64,000 nt of DNA, from contig CAYUKK010000022.1 of the NCBI GenBank assembly GCA_964445305.1, positions 5,224 through 69,223 on the forward strand, in the 5' to 3' direction. Below the pieces are notes generated by a model. That model was not told the DNA's origin. It saw only the letters and a program-made list of their open reading frames with translations, and made no database searches. This stretch comes from CAYUKK01 sp964445305. GTDB lineage: Bacteria; Acidobacteriota; Aminicenantia; Aminicenantales; UBA8522. The translations under genes and the position numbers were made by a program. Of the stretch, positions 52,047-60,690 are shown piece after piece (the first letter of the stretch is position 1; each line of letters begins with the position of its first letter).

Positions 52047-53854
52047 TATTCACGCGGGATGAGGTCGAGCTCGAAAAAAACACCCAGGTACCGCCTTTCC
52101 AGGCTTTTCTGGTTCTCATAATAGGGAATAGACCCCTTAGACGCCTTGATTTTCATTCGATAATGGTAGCGGTCCTCCATCTTGAACCCGTTTCCGACCA
52201 GAAAGCGGAGTTCCCCCCGCTGGTTTGGCTGGAGAACGATTTTTTTCGTTCGCCCTTCCACCCTGACCCTGATTTCGTTGTTGCTGCGGGGGTTGTTGAG
52301 CAGCCGCACCCCGATTTCACGCAGCGGATAGTAGGTTTTCAGGATGAACTCACACGTCCGCGCCCCTCGCGTCCAGATGCCGTTGGGTTCGAGCCGCGGG
52401 TAGAAGTTGTCGTCGAGGAAATGGAGGAATTCCCGAGCGGGGTGGGGCTTATCCGGCCAGATGTGGACGCGGAAGGCGTCAGGGTTCGTGTTGGTGGGAA
52501 GGTTATTGACCTGGGTCATTTCGACAGGCAGGATTTTAATCGGAAATTTCTTGGCATGGGTGGCCGGTCGAGCCGAGGAGCGGAAGGGACTGATGAGGAT
52601 GGGCGAGATAAAGATAGCGGCCATAACCCAGCAAGCGACCATGGCCCGCCATGTTTTTCTCGCCGGTGGAAGGAAAAGGAAGAGAGGGTAAATATTGAGG
52701 AAATAACGGTTAGCCAGGGACCCGCCGCCACCGCCGTAGTTATCGGGCATGAGAACGATATAAATGAGGATTCCGGCCGCGGCGGTTGCCAGGACTATCC
52801 AGTCGAGAAACCCCCGCCGCCGCCAAAAAAAGAGGAGCAAGGCGAGGAAAGCAGGGAAGTAGTACCAAGTAATACCCGTGTATCGACCGAAGAAATAATA
52901 AAAGATGTTGAAGAAAATGAATTGGGCCGGAAGGAGGAATTCTTGAAAATAGCCCTCCGAGGTCATGGTGTGGCCGAGATTATCGAACGTGGATTCCTCT
53001 TTTTCGAGGGGAAAGGTGAAAAAGAAAGTCTTCCTCTCGCCGCCCTGGTAGTTCCATTCCGAGGTGAGGAGATAGTTGGCGCCGAAAAAGAGGCTGGCGC
53101 TCAGGATGAAAACGAGCATGAGGAGGCACGCCTTGAGGATTTTCTGGCGAGCGAGGGCGGCGATGGTGAGCGGCAGAATGAGGACGATGTTGGGGGGTTT
53201 GGAAAAGGCAGCCAGCCCGGCCAGGAAAGCCGCTCCATAATCTGTGGCCGGGGAGAGGAGGAAGCGTGGCGGCGAAAGACTTGGGCTGGCTTCGGCCGCT
53301 GCTTCGCGCCATTTTATTTTGTAAAGCCACAGAAAGATGATGCTCAAGACGAGGCTGAAGTTGAAAAAGTCGGGGGAAATCCAGAGAAAATAGACTCCAG
53401 CCACAGAAGCACCGAGGAAGGTTAAAAAATACAGGACGGCGGTTAGGCGAGAGTTAGCGAGGGAGAGGTAAGCCCGGGCCATGAGCATGACGAGGAGAAG
53501 GAGAAGGGCGTGGAATACCAAGAAGCCGTTGTAGCCAAAAAGCCGAACAAAAGGAGCGGCAAACAAAGGGTAAGCCCAGGATTTGGCGTAGAAAAGCCGT
53601 CCATCTTTAACCTTCTTCAAGAACAACCCTTGCGGTCCAGCCGTAAAATCCTGGTAGTACCGGACGAGGTCTTTCTTCGTGTATTCTAAATCTCCATCGT
53701 GGGCGATACTTTGGGTCATGGCGTAATAGACGGCCTGATCAGCGAAAAGGAAGTGGTCATGGATGACGGGCAGGTTGATAAAAAGGGAGAAGCCGAGGGC
53801 AAAGAAAAAAACAAGGAAAATAACCCAGCCGCTTGACGTTCTATCGTCGGGCAT
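52046..53854 (-). CDS. Glycosyltransferase-like polytopic membrane protein (PMT/ArnT-like)
   Basis: A 602-residue protein with about ten membrane helices in residues 10-430 and a soluble C-terminal region (430-602). An acidic motif in the first extracytoplasmic loop (HDHFLFADQAVYYAMTQS, then HDGDLEYTKKDL) resembles the DE motif of GT39/GT83 lipid-linked sugar transferases. ATG 53854 is chosen; an upstream TTG (53896) would add 14 residues without a ribosome site. Coupled to asnB downstream. Sugar and acceptor unknown. Confidence 0.75.
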   Translation of the reverse strand: MPDDRTSSGWVIFLVFFFALGFSLFINLPVIHDHFLFADQAVYYAMTQSIAHDGDLEYTKKDLVRYYQDFTAGPQGLFLKKVKDGRLFYAKSWAYPLFAAPFVRLFGYNGFLVFHALLLLLVMLMARAYLSLANSRLTAVLYFLTFLGASVAGVYFLWISPDFFNFSLVLSIIFLWLYKIKWREAAAEASPSLSPPRFLLSPATDYGAAFLAGLAAFSKPPNIVLILPLTIAALARQKILKACLLMLVFILSASLFFGANYLLTSEWNYQGGERKTFFFTFPLEKEESTFDNLGHTMTSEGYFQEFLLPAQFIFFNIFYYFFGRYTGITWYYFPAFLALLLFFWRRRGFLDWIVLATAAAGILIYIVLMPDNYGGGGGSLANRYFLNIYPLFLFLPPARKTWRAMVACWVMAAIFISPILISPFRSSARPATHAKKFPIKILPVEMTQVNNLPTNTNPDAFRVHIWPDKPHPAREFLHFLDDNFYPRLEPNGIWTRGARTCEFILKTYYPLREIGVRLLNNPRSNNEIRVRVEGRTKKIVLQPNQRGELRFLVGNGFKMEDRYHYRMKIKASKGSIPYYENQKSLERRYLGVFFELDLIPRE

Positions 53855-54068
53855 CGTCGATGTCCGTCCTATGACCAATATCACAGTTGGACACAAAATT
53901 CAATTTTCGGGTTTGAGGTGTCGGGAGTGGGGGCCATGGGATTTCCAAATGGGCGAACCGACGGGACCCTTTCCCCGCACCCGGCTGGCAAGGGCGGCTT
54001 CTTGGGCCTGTCCCATAAATATCAAGGGAAAAGATTCTCATGGGAATGAGGAGATGGCGGAAAGGCCG

Positions 54069-54833
54069 CTACCGCCTGTAGAGGCTCAGGTAGGCCTGGA
54101 TGATTTTGTCACCCCAGAGGAAGGAGAAAAAGGCGGCTGGCGCGAGAAAGGTGCCAAAGGGAAGAGAGTACTGGAAAGTTTTTTTCCGGATGTAGACGAG
54201 AAAAAGGCCGACCAGAGAACCAACCAAGCTGGCGATGATGAGCGTGAAAACGGCCTTCGTCCAGCCAAGATAAGCCCCGATGAGGAGCATCATCGTGATA
54301 TCGCCCAGACCCATACCCTCTTTTTTCCGGAGCACAAAGTAGCCGACATAGATGGCAAGGAGGAGGGAGGCGCCAACGACAGCGCCGACGAGTGATTGGC
54401 GAAAGGTGAGGTCATCTCTAAACAGGGAATAGACAATGGCCAGCCCAAGACCAGGCAGAGTGATTTCATCGGGCAGGATTTGATGGAAATAATCGATAAA
54501 CCCGAGAGCGATGAGGGCGCTCACGAAAAGGCAGGAGGCGAAGAAATGAAGACGCCAGGAATACTGAGCATGGAGGATGAGAAAGCTCAGCGCGGTGAGG
54601 AGCTCGACGAGGGGATAGCTTGGGGAAATCGGACCGCCGCAGGCTCGGCATCGGCCGCGCAGGAGAAGATAGGAGAGGAGGGGGATGTTGTCGTAGAATT
54701 TGATCCGACTGCCGCAGCGAGGGCAGGCGGAGGGAGGATGGACCAGGCTCATGTTCCGGGGAAGACGATAGATGACGACGTTGAGGAAGCTTCCCCAGGC
54801 CAGGCCGAAAAGAAAGAGGATTACTTCTTCCAC
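54069..54833 (-). CDS. pilD: Prepilin peptidase (A24 aspartic, PilD/GspO)
   Basis: A 254-residue inner-membrane protease that cleaves and methylates prepilins. N-terminal zinc tetracysteine CPRC...CRAC (within about residues 38-75), first catalytic Asp in GFIDYFHQILPDE and second in GMGLGDITMM (GxGD), with about seven helices. GTG at 54833 is used: the open frame runs further upstream, but the peptidase homology starts here and the codon overlaps the end of the preceding gene by 13 bp. It would process the pilins assembled by the operon at 18.6 kb. Confidence 0.92.
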   Translation of the reverse strand: MEEVILFLFGLAWGSFLNVVIYRLPRNMSLVHPPSACPRCGSRIKFYDNIPLLSYLLLRGRCRACGGPISPSYPLVELLTALSFLILHAQYSWRLHFFASCLFVSALIALGFIDYFHQILPDEITLPGLGLAIVYSLFRDDLTFRQSLVGAVVGASLLLAIYVGYFVLRKKEGMGLGDITMMLLIGAYLGWTKAVFTLIIASLVGSLVGLFLVYIRKKTFQYSLPFGTFLAPAAFFSFLWGDKIIQAYLSLYRR

Positions 54834-55690
54834 CAGATTTTCGGAGGTCCGACTTCTCCTTTTTCCGGGTTGTAGAGATAATCGTCGCCATCGAGGTCCT
54901 TGGGCAGCGAGGACAGCAGCCGAAACTTGACGAGCTCGGCAAGCTCTTGAGGATAGCGGCCGAAGCGCTGCTTGAAGCGGGCTATTGCATCCTCGAGAAT
55001 CTTTATATCCATGGCTGCCTTGACCCGGTAAAGATGCCGGCTGGCGATTTCTTTGACGCGCGGATCGGTGGCCGTCGCGTAGATTTCTTGCCATGTCTCC
55101 CAGGCGGTCTCAAGGTCCATCACTTTGAAACTGGCCGCCGCATAGAGCCGCTTGGCGATGTCGGGTGCACCCGGTATCTTCATCGTCTTTTCGTAGTATC
55201 GGCGAGCTAAATCGAAATCCTTGGCCATCTGGGCGTAGTGTCCGGCCTGGAAGGGAAAAATCCACTGGTCCGGGTTTTTGGCCAGACCCAAATCGAGAAT
55301 CTTAAGGCCGAGCTCAAGGTTTCTTGCTTCGTAGATGGCAATCAGGGCTCCCACCTCGTAGGGGTCCTGATACCGAGGGTCGAGCTCAGCGATGACGGAG
55401 AAGATGTGGTCGAGGTATTGATACCGGTCGACAATCGTGTAGGTGCTGTAATACTGGATGGCCCAGAGGTAGATCAAGTCGGCCGCGAGCGAGGGGAAGC
55501 CGAAGGTGATGTATTTCAGGTATTTGCCCGACGGAAGGTAGATGACTGAGGCGCCCGGGATTTTCTGGCGGGGGATGGTGTTGATGGTCATTTTTAGCGA
55601 AACGATGCTTGCCAGGAGAAGAAAAAGCGCCAGCCCAGAAGAAATGGAGGCCAGCCCGCGGCGGTGAGAAAAGGAAGGAAGCGAGTTCAT
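54821..55690 (-). CDS. TPR protein with GspG-like C-terminal end
   Basis: A 289-residue protein with one N-terminal membrane helix (about 14-32) and TPR-like repeats (about 85-215; YEARNLELGLKILDLGLAKN, DFDLARRYYEKTMKIPG). The final 50 residues (DAIARFKQRFGRYPQELAEL, PKDLDGDDYLYNPEKG) resemble the C-terminal domain of type II major pseudopilin GspG, but no prepilin leader is present. Its start overlaps the permease stop (ATGA) and its end overlaps pilD, so it belongs to the four-gene operon. Function unknown; a link between transporter and pilin processing is only suggested by position. Confidence 0.75.
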   Translation of the reverse strand: MNSLPSFSHRRGLASISSGLALFLLLASIVSLKMTINTIPRQKIPGASVIYLPSGKYLKYITFGFPSLAADLIYLWAIQYYSTYTIVDRYQYLDHIFSVIAELDPRYQDPYEVGALIAIYEARNLELGLKILDLGLAKNPDQWIFPFQAGHYAQMAKDFDLARRYYEKTMKIPGAPDIAKRLYAAASFKVMDLETAWETWQEIYATATDPRVKEIASRHLYRVKAAMDIKILEDAIARFKQRFGRYPQELAELVKFRLLSSLPKDLDGDDYLYNPEKGEVGPPKIWWKK

Positions 55691-56451
55691 ACAAAATCCC
55701 TTTTCTTGAAGATGAGGATGGCCAGCATGAGGATGAAGAGGGTGTAAACGATGCCGTAGAGGGCCGAGAAGAGGTAGAAGCGGGGAAGTACGGTCAGCCC
55801 GTGGACGACTTCTGTCTTGAAATTAAAGCTCTCCAGGTCGGGAAGGACGATAGACAGTGCCTGGATGAAAAGCCGCAGGGCGGCCGATTTGGTTCTCTGG
55901 AGGAGCGTCTGGAAACCCCAGGAGAAATGGCCAATAAGATAAAAGGACAACGAGAAGAGGGAGCTCAGAATGGGGGTGGAAAAACAGGAGAAGAGGATGG
56001 CCACGGCCGTAAGGAGGACGAGCTCGATGAAGATGAAGAGGATGGCCAGCAGGAGGTTGAGCTCTATTTTGAAGGTATGGAGGAAGACGATGATGAGGAA
56101 AATGAGGCTCATCAGGGTCGTCATGACGAAGAGGGTGAGGACGAGGCCGAAGAATTTTCCTACCAGGAATTCGTGGCGGTGGATGGGCTTGGAAATGAGC
56201 GCGTAAATCGTTTTTTTGTCGATTTCCTTGTAGACCAGGCCAGTGCCGATGAGGACGGCCATCAGGACGCCGAACAGGTTGATCGAGGCGAGGCCGACGT
56301 CCTTGATGATTTTGACGCGGTCGCCGACTGTCAGGATGGCCAGCAGCCGGGAGAAGATAACGGCCACGGCGGCGAAAAAGAAGAGGAGGTAAAGGACTCG
56401 ATCGCGGATGGCCTCCTTGAACGTGTTCAGGGCGATAGCTTTGATCTTCAT
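55687..56451 (-). CDS. ABC transporter permease (ABC-2 type)
   Basis: A 254-residue membrane protein with six helices, starting with a short amphipathic segment (IALNTFKEAIRDRVLYLLFF) typical of the ABC-2/NosY-like permease group. VYKEIDKKTIYALISKPIHR is the family's elbow region. Works as a dimer with the ATPase encoded just upstream (4-bp overlap). Exported substrate unknown. Confidence 0.87.
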   Translation of the reverse strand: MKIKAIALNTFKEAIRDRVLYLLFFFAAVAVIFSRLLAILTVGDRVKIIKDVGLASINLFGVLMAVLIGTGLVYKEIDKKTIYALISKPIHRHEFLVGKFFGLVLTLFVMTTLMSLIFLIIVFLHTFKIELNLLLAILFIFIELVLLTAVAILFSCFSTPILSSLFSLSFYLIGHFSWGFQTLLQRTKSAALRLFIQALSIVLPDLESFNFKTEVVHGLTVLPRFYLFSALYGIVYTLFILMLAILIFKKRDFV

Positions 56452-57365
56452 CCTTGTTTGACCATCTCGACGAAGAGGTCTTCCAGAGTCTCTGTTCGGG
56501 GGACGAGTGAATGGATTCTCCCCTTTTTGTCGTGAACGAGATCGACCAGACGGTCGACCTTTTCTTCGTCGAAGACCTTGACCATGATCCTGTCCCGATG
56601 AAAAGAGACGGGTTGGGCTAGCCCGGTAAGGTCGGAAAAAGCCAGCCCCGAGAGAGTCACTTCTGTGTAGAGAATCTTTTCTGAGATTAAGTCCCCCAGC
56701 TTCCCTTCACTCAAAACGCGGCCGCCAACGAGGATGGCGACTCGATCGCAGATCATCTCGATGTCCTGAAGGATATGGGAACAGAGAAAAATCGTCTTTC
56801 CGGCGTCCTTCAACTGGAGGATGACGTCGCGGAGTTCTTTCCGGCCGATGGGGTCGAGGCCTCCCAGGGGCTCGTCGAGGAAAACGAGCTCCGGGTCGTT
56901 GATGAGTGCCTGGGCCAGGCCAATCCTCTGGAGCATGCCGCGGGAAAACTTGCGCAACTGGAGGTTCGCCGCTCTCTCCAGACCGACGAGCCGGAGCAGG
57001 CGGGGAATTTTTTCTTCCTTGATTGCCTTCTTGAGATGAAAGAGCCCGGCACAAAAATCGAGAAACTCGGCGGCCGTGAGATAATCATAGAAATAAGGAT
57101 GCTCGGGCAAATAGCCGACGCGTTCCTTAGCCCGGAGGGAGAGGTGGGGATGGCCGAAGATTTCAACCAGGCCTTGATCGGGGAAAATCAACCCGAGCAC
57201 GCACTTGAGGGTCGTCGTCTTCCCGGCACCGTTAGGGCCAAGATAGCCGAAAATTTCGCCGGCTTCGACCGAAAAAGAAATGCCCTTGAGGACTTCTCTT
57301 TTTTTGGGGATGAATCCCACCTTGAAGGTCTTGTGGAGGTTGGTGATCCTTAGAACAGTAGACAT
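56448..57365 (-). CDS. ABC transporter ATP-binding protein
   Basis: A 305-residue ATPase: Walker A GPNGAGKTTT (about 40-49), signature KFSRGMLQRIGLAQAL, Walker B LVFLDEPLGGLDP, H-loop CSH. The C-terminal ~80 residues match ABC-2-type drug/lipid exporter ATPases. First gene of the operon; the promoter -10 is so close that the leader is about 7 nt and there is no Shine-Dalgarno. Confidence 0.93.
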   Translation of the reverse strand: MSTVLRITNLHKTFKVGFIPKKREVLKGISFSVEAGEIFGYLGPNGAGKTTTLKCVLGLIFPDQGLVEIFGHPHLSLRAKERVGYLPEHPYFYDYLTAAEFLDFCAGLFHLKKAIKEEKIPRLLRLVGLERAANLQLRKFSRGMLQRIGLAQALINDPELVFLDEPLGGLDPIGRKELRDVILQLKDAGKTIFLCSHILQDIEMICDRVAILVGGRVLSEGKLGDLISEKILYTEVTLSGLAFSDLTGLAQPVSFHRDRIMVKVFDEEKVDRLVDLVHDKKGRIHSLVPRTETLEDLFVEMVKQG

Positions 57366-57379
57366 CGAATTCGCTTGCT

Positions 57380-57407
57380 ATTATAGTGAAATCACCGGGC
57401 AAGTCAA
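57380..57407 (-). promoter_or_regulatory. ABC/prepilin peptidase operon promoter
   Basis: Minus strand TTGACT (57407-57402), 16-bp spacer, TATAAT (57385-57380), 14 nt before the ATG at 57365. Confidence 0.65.
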
Positions 57408-57444
57408 AATCCTTGACTGCCAACGGCCGAGGGAACGGTCTGGG

Positions 57445-58005
57445 CTAGTCGGGGACGACGTGCCGGAGGGTACTCTGATCGATAGTAATGTAGAAATCGC
57501 TCCCTAAATAAAGAAGCGGCCTGACCTGGCGGGGATTGAGAATCCCTTCGGCGTTGAAGGAGCCCGGTTCTTCATGGATGGCCAGGACCTCGCCGACAAA
57601 AAGGTCGTGGTCGCCGTAAGGCCTGACTTCGGCCAGCCGGCATTCGAAGGAAGCGTAAGCTTCCTCCACGATGGGCGATTGGATGACCTTGCCCGGCGCC
57701 AATCGAAGCGCGAACTCCTTGACCTTGTCCATGTCATGACCGGATTTGCGGCCCATCTGGGCGGAGAGTTTCACTTTTTCGTAATTGATGAAGTTCACGG
57801 TAAACTCTTTGGCCCGGATGATCACCCCATGGGTGAAGCGCTTCTTGGAAATGAGGACGCCGAAAAGCGGTGGGTCAAAGGAGAGAGCGGTGTGCCATGC
57901 ACAGCTCATGAAGTTGGTTTGACCCTGGGCCGTGGCTCCCACGATCGACACCGTATAAGGGTAAAAATATTGAAAATGTTTGATTTGGGTTTTGACCGTC
58001 TTCAT
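57445..58005 (-). CDS. Flavin reductase-like / FMN-binding split-barrel protein
   Basis: A 186-residue flavoprotein of the flavin reductase (DIM6/NTAB) group: an FMN split barrel with YPYTVSIVGA, NFMSCAWHTALSFDPPLFGV and KEFTVNFINYEK. Members reduce flavin with NAD(P)H or pass electrons to rubredoxin. AAAGGAGG precedes the ATG. It follows the ferritin-like gene by 36 bp, so both may serve oxygen or peroxide defence. Confidence 0.88.
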   Translation of the reverse strand: MKTVKTQIKHFQYFYPYTVSIVGATAQGQTNFMSCAWHTALSFDPPLFGVLISKKRFTHGVIIRAKEFTVNFINYEKVKLSAQMGRKSGHDMDKVKEFALRLAPGKVIQSPIVEEAYASFECRLAEVRPYGDHDLFVGEVLAIHEEPGSFNAEGILNPRQVRPLLYLGSDFYITIDQSTLRHVVPD

Positions 58006-58041
58006 GGATCCTCCTTTTCCAGGCTACAAAACACTCTCTCT

Positions 58042-59022
58042 TTACCCAAGCCCCTTGATTTTTCGGGCATTCTTGAGCAGCCACTCCTGAGTAAAGAGAT
58101 GCTCCTTGTTGAGGCCGAGATGGAGGTTAACCTGGTCCCTGATCTCGCCTGGGGGTAGCAGGCGAAGAAGCTTTTCGTAAGCGCTGATGAGCTCTCTTTC
58201 AGCCGGGATGAGCGTTTCCAGGGCTGAGATGCGGTCATGGCCGGGGTAGACGGAGGGCATCGGGCTTGTGCTCTTTTCTGCGCCCGCCTCATCCCGGACG
58301 GCGTTTTCGATGCGGATGACACTTCCCAGCTTGATAAGAAGGCCCGAATTCTTGTCCCAGTGCCTCATGTGGTCGATGGAATTCTTGAACAGCCGCTGGC
58401 TAAGGTCCTGGTGTTCGCTAAAAAGGATGACATATCGAAGATAGCGGTGCATGAGCTCGTTTTCCATCCGCATGATGTCATGGAGAAGCTGGACTTCTTC
58501 CCGGGCGGCCGCCTCCGGGCTTTCTTCAAAACAGCGAGCTTCCGAGGCTCCTTCCTTCTCCATCGTCCGGATCATCACCTCGAACTGTTGGGAGTGACGC
58601 ACCTCATCGTAAGAAATGTTGAGGACCATGTTCTGGATTTTGGGGAAAGCGCCCTCTGCCCATTGCGCCGATTGATAGAGCTCGGTGACCATGTCCTCGG
58701 TCATTTTATCCCGCTTGAGGTTATCAACAAGGCGAGGATAGCGGACGATTTCATCGGTGCGGAAGGAAGGAACCCCGCCCATCTGGGTGATGATGATGCC
58801 GAGCTGCAAGGCGTGGTACATCTCGTCGATTCCAATCTGGATGGTCTGGGCGCGGACGTCGGTCCGCAAGTTCATGATGGGGTCCTCATAGAAGAACTTG
58901 GCCTTGGGCATGGAATAGGCATGGATGGTGTACTCAAAGCTAACGGCCCATTCGTGCTCAAGGGCAGTGTTAAGCAGTTGATGAACGTCGCTTTCGGTTT
59001 GGATTTTTCCGCTCTTTTCCAT
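58042..59022 (-). CDS. Ferritin-like diiron protein with repeated four-helix segments
   Basis: A 326-residue all-helical protein. Metal-type E-x6-Y and D/E-x-x-H motifs recur: EHEWAVSFEYTIHAY, GIDEMYHALQLG, ISYDEVRHSQQFE in the first half and RMENELMHRYLRY, DHMRHWDK, then NKEHLFTQE in the second. This suggests at least one complete ferritin/rubrerythrin-type diiron site, and a second degenerate bundle. The ATG at 59022 is chosen with GGAGGAG upstream; the frame extends 10 codons earlier, across a -10 box. A role in iron or peroxide handling is inferred from the fold and the flavin reductase partner. Confidence 0.75.
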   Translation of the reverse strand: MEKSGKIQTESDVHQLLNTALEHEWAVSFEYTIHAYSMPKAKFFYEDPIMNLRTDVRAQTIQIGIDEMYHALQLGIIITQMGGVPSFRTDEIVRYPRLVDNLKRDKMTEDMVTELYQSAQWAEGAFPKIQNMVLNISYDEVRHSQQFEVMIRTMEKEGASEARCFEESPEAAAREEVQLLHDIMRMENELMHRYLRYVILFSEHQDLSQRLFKNSIDHMRHWDKNSGLLIKLGSVIRIENAVRDEAGAEKSTSPMPSVYPGHDRISALETLIPAERELISAYEKLLRLLPPGEIRDQVNLHLGLNKEHLFTQEWLLKNARKIKGLG

Positions 59023-59050
59023 TATAGCTCCTCCGGATATTTTTTTGTCC

Positions 59051-59056
59051 ATTATA
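59051..59056 (-). promoter_or_regulatory. -10 box of the ferritin-like gene
   Basis: Minus strand TATAAT (59056-59051), 28 nt before the ATG; no convincing -35. Confidence 0.4.
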
Positions 59057-59444
59057 TGCTTCTTCGGAAAATAAGGGAAGCTCAGGGGGATCTTTATTAC
59101 ATTGGTTCATCCCTGAGAATTGCTGTTTCCCTAAGCAGGGGAGGGGAAACGGGGGAGAGAAATTCACCCCCAAATCCCTCCCAAGAGGTGATTGTGCTCT
59201 CCGTTCAGGCAAGTCAGTATGGTTTTGTCGCAGCCTCAAAGGCTCTACACTTTCTCATCCAAGGCGTAGCCGAGGTTGTGAAAAAGGAGAGGGGGCTAAG
59301 GTCCCTCTCTCCCCCCACCCCCACCCTCCTTTCGATGGCCTCCTTGAACCCAGACAATGAGTCAAGGGGGCCATTTTCTTACCGGCTAGGTGTTGCTTTT
59401 TCGGTCAAAAAATTATACTAAAAGATGACGGCCGAGGTGCTCGC
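59057..59444. other. Intergenic 388 bp, no gene seen
   Basis: Between the divergent ferritin-like and MEMO genes. Contains C-rich stretches near 59310 and a weak TTGCTT/TATACT promoter-like pair (59393-59419) before the MEMO gene. No repeat copy or RNA structure recognised. Confidence 0.5.
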
Positions 59445-60677
59445 ATGGCCATAAGAGAAGACCATCCTGTCCCGCGTTTGAGGACAGACTTGGAAGTGGT
59501 CCCCACTTCCTACCAGGGCAAAAGAGCTCTCCTCATCAGGGATGCTCTCGGCCTCATTCGCCAGCCCGTCATCCTTCAGGGCGAAGCCCTCAGCCTGGTC
59601 ACGCTCATCGATGGAAAAAAGACAATCCGGGACCTCCAGGTCGAGCTCGTACGAGCCAGAAGAGGTATGCTCATCGATTTGGATGACGTCGAAAAAATCA
59701 TCGACCAGCTGGATTCGGCTTTTCTTCTCCAGAGTCGTCTCTACGAGAGGGAGAAGGAACGGCTCATCTCTGAATACGCCCAGCTCGCCGTCAGAGAGGC
59801 CTCCCACGCTGGCCTTTCCTACCCTGCTTCCGAGCCGGAGTTGCGGCGCTATCTCGATTCGATTCTCGAATCTGAAGGGAGGCTGGAACCGGGTCCCGAC
59901 CGTCCTCCAGATGCGCTCATCTCCCCGCACATTGACCTCGAAGCGGGGAAAAGGGCCTATGCCTTGGCCTACGGAGCTATCCGGCATCGGCGCTTCGGTC
60001 GAGTTTTTCTGCTCGGCACCGGCCACAGCCTTGACGACGGCTTTTACTGCCTCACCGGAAAAGACTTCCAGACGCCGCTCGGTCTCGTCAAGACTGAAAG
60101 AGAAGTGGTCAAGAAACTCAGGAAAGCGGGGGGTGTGGCTATCTCCCGCTCGGATATATTTCACCGCCGCGAGCATTCCCTCGAGTTCCAAATCCTCTTC
60201 CTCCAGCACCTCTTCGGTTCCTCTTTTGTCATCGTCCCCATCCTGTGTGGCTCCTTTGCGGCCATGCTGGAAAGGGTTTCCCGTCCGTCTCAGCTTGAAG
60301 GAGTGGCCGACTTCCTGGCGCAGCTCCGGCGTTGCTGGGAAGAAGAGAGGGAGGACAGCCTTTTTGTCGCTGGCGTCGATTTTTCCCACATCGGGCCCAA
60401 GTTTGGCCACCGCGAACGCGCCGCCTCTCTCCTCCTCGAGGCCCGGCATCATGACCAAAAACTGCTCGAGGCGGTTACTCGGGGCGATGTGGAAGCACTC
60501 TGGGCGGAGGCGAGGCGAGTGAGAGATAGGTTCAATGTGTGCGGTTTTTCTGCCCTGGCCGCGCTCCTCGAAGTTCTGCCGGGCGCTCAAGGCCGTGTCT
60601 TGGATTACCGCTTCTGGCAGGAGGAGGCGACCCAGTCGGCGGTGAGCTTTGCGGCTGCAGTCTTGGTCGCTTGTTGA
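59445..60677 (+). CDS. MEMO1 family protein (AmmeMemoRadiSam system protein B type)
   Basis: A 410-residue protein. Residues about 140-405 are the MEMO domain, related to class III extradiol dioxygenases: ISPHIDLEAGKRAY, LLGTGHSLDDGF, REHSLEFQILFLQHLF and GVDFSHIGPKFGH. Residues 1-130 are a small winged-helix/PqqD-like segment (VILQGEALSLVTLIDGKKT). MEMO proteins usually occur with AMMECR1 and a radical SAM partner; neither is adjacent. Enzyme activity is unproven for the family. GAGGTG lies 5 nt before the ATG. Confidence 0.83.
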   Translation: MAIREDHPVPRLRTDLEVVPTSYQGKRALLIRDALGLIRQPVILQGEALSLVTLIDGKKTIRDLQVELVRARRGMLIDLDDVEKIIDQLDSAFLLQSRLYEREKERLISEYAQLAVREASHAGLSYPASEPELRRYLDSILESEGRLEPGPDRPPDALISPHIDLEAGKRAYALAYGAIRHRRFGRVFLLGTGHSLDDGFYCLTGKDFQTPLGLVKTEREVVKKLRKAGGVAISRSDIFHRREHSLEFQILFLQHLFGSSFVIVPILCGSFAAMLERVSRPSQLEGVADFLAQLRRCWEEEREDSLFVAGVDFSHIGPKFGHRERAASLLLEARHHDQKLLEAVTRGDVEALWAEARRVRDRFNVCGFSALAALLEVLPGAQGRVLDYRFWQEEATQSAVSFAAAVLVAC

Positions 60678-60690
60678 AGGAGGGGAGCGG

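Noticed and set aside
51989..53425. A 478-codon frame antisense to asnB/glycosyltransferase genes
   Set aside because: Low-complexity, charge-rich translation complementary to membrane helices; no start context.
54834..55094. N-terminal extension of the prepilin peptidase
   Set aside because: Lies antisense-free but inside the TPR gene in another frame, basic and unlike any peptidase; homology begins at 54833.
58237..59421. A 394-codon frame antisense to the ferritin-like gene
   Set aside because: Antisense shadow; continues through the intergenic region without family likeness.
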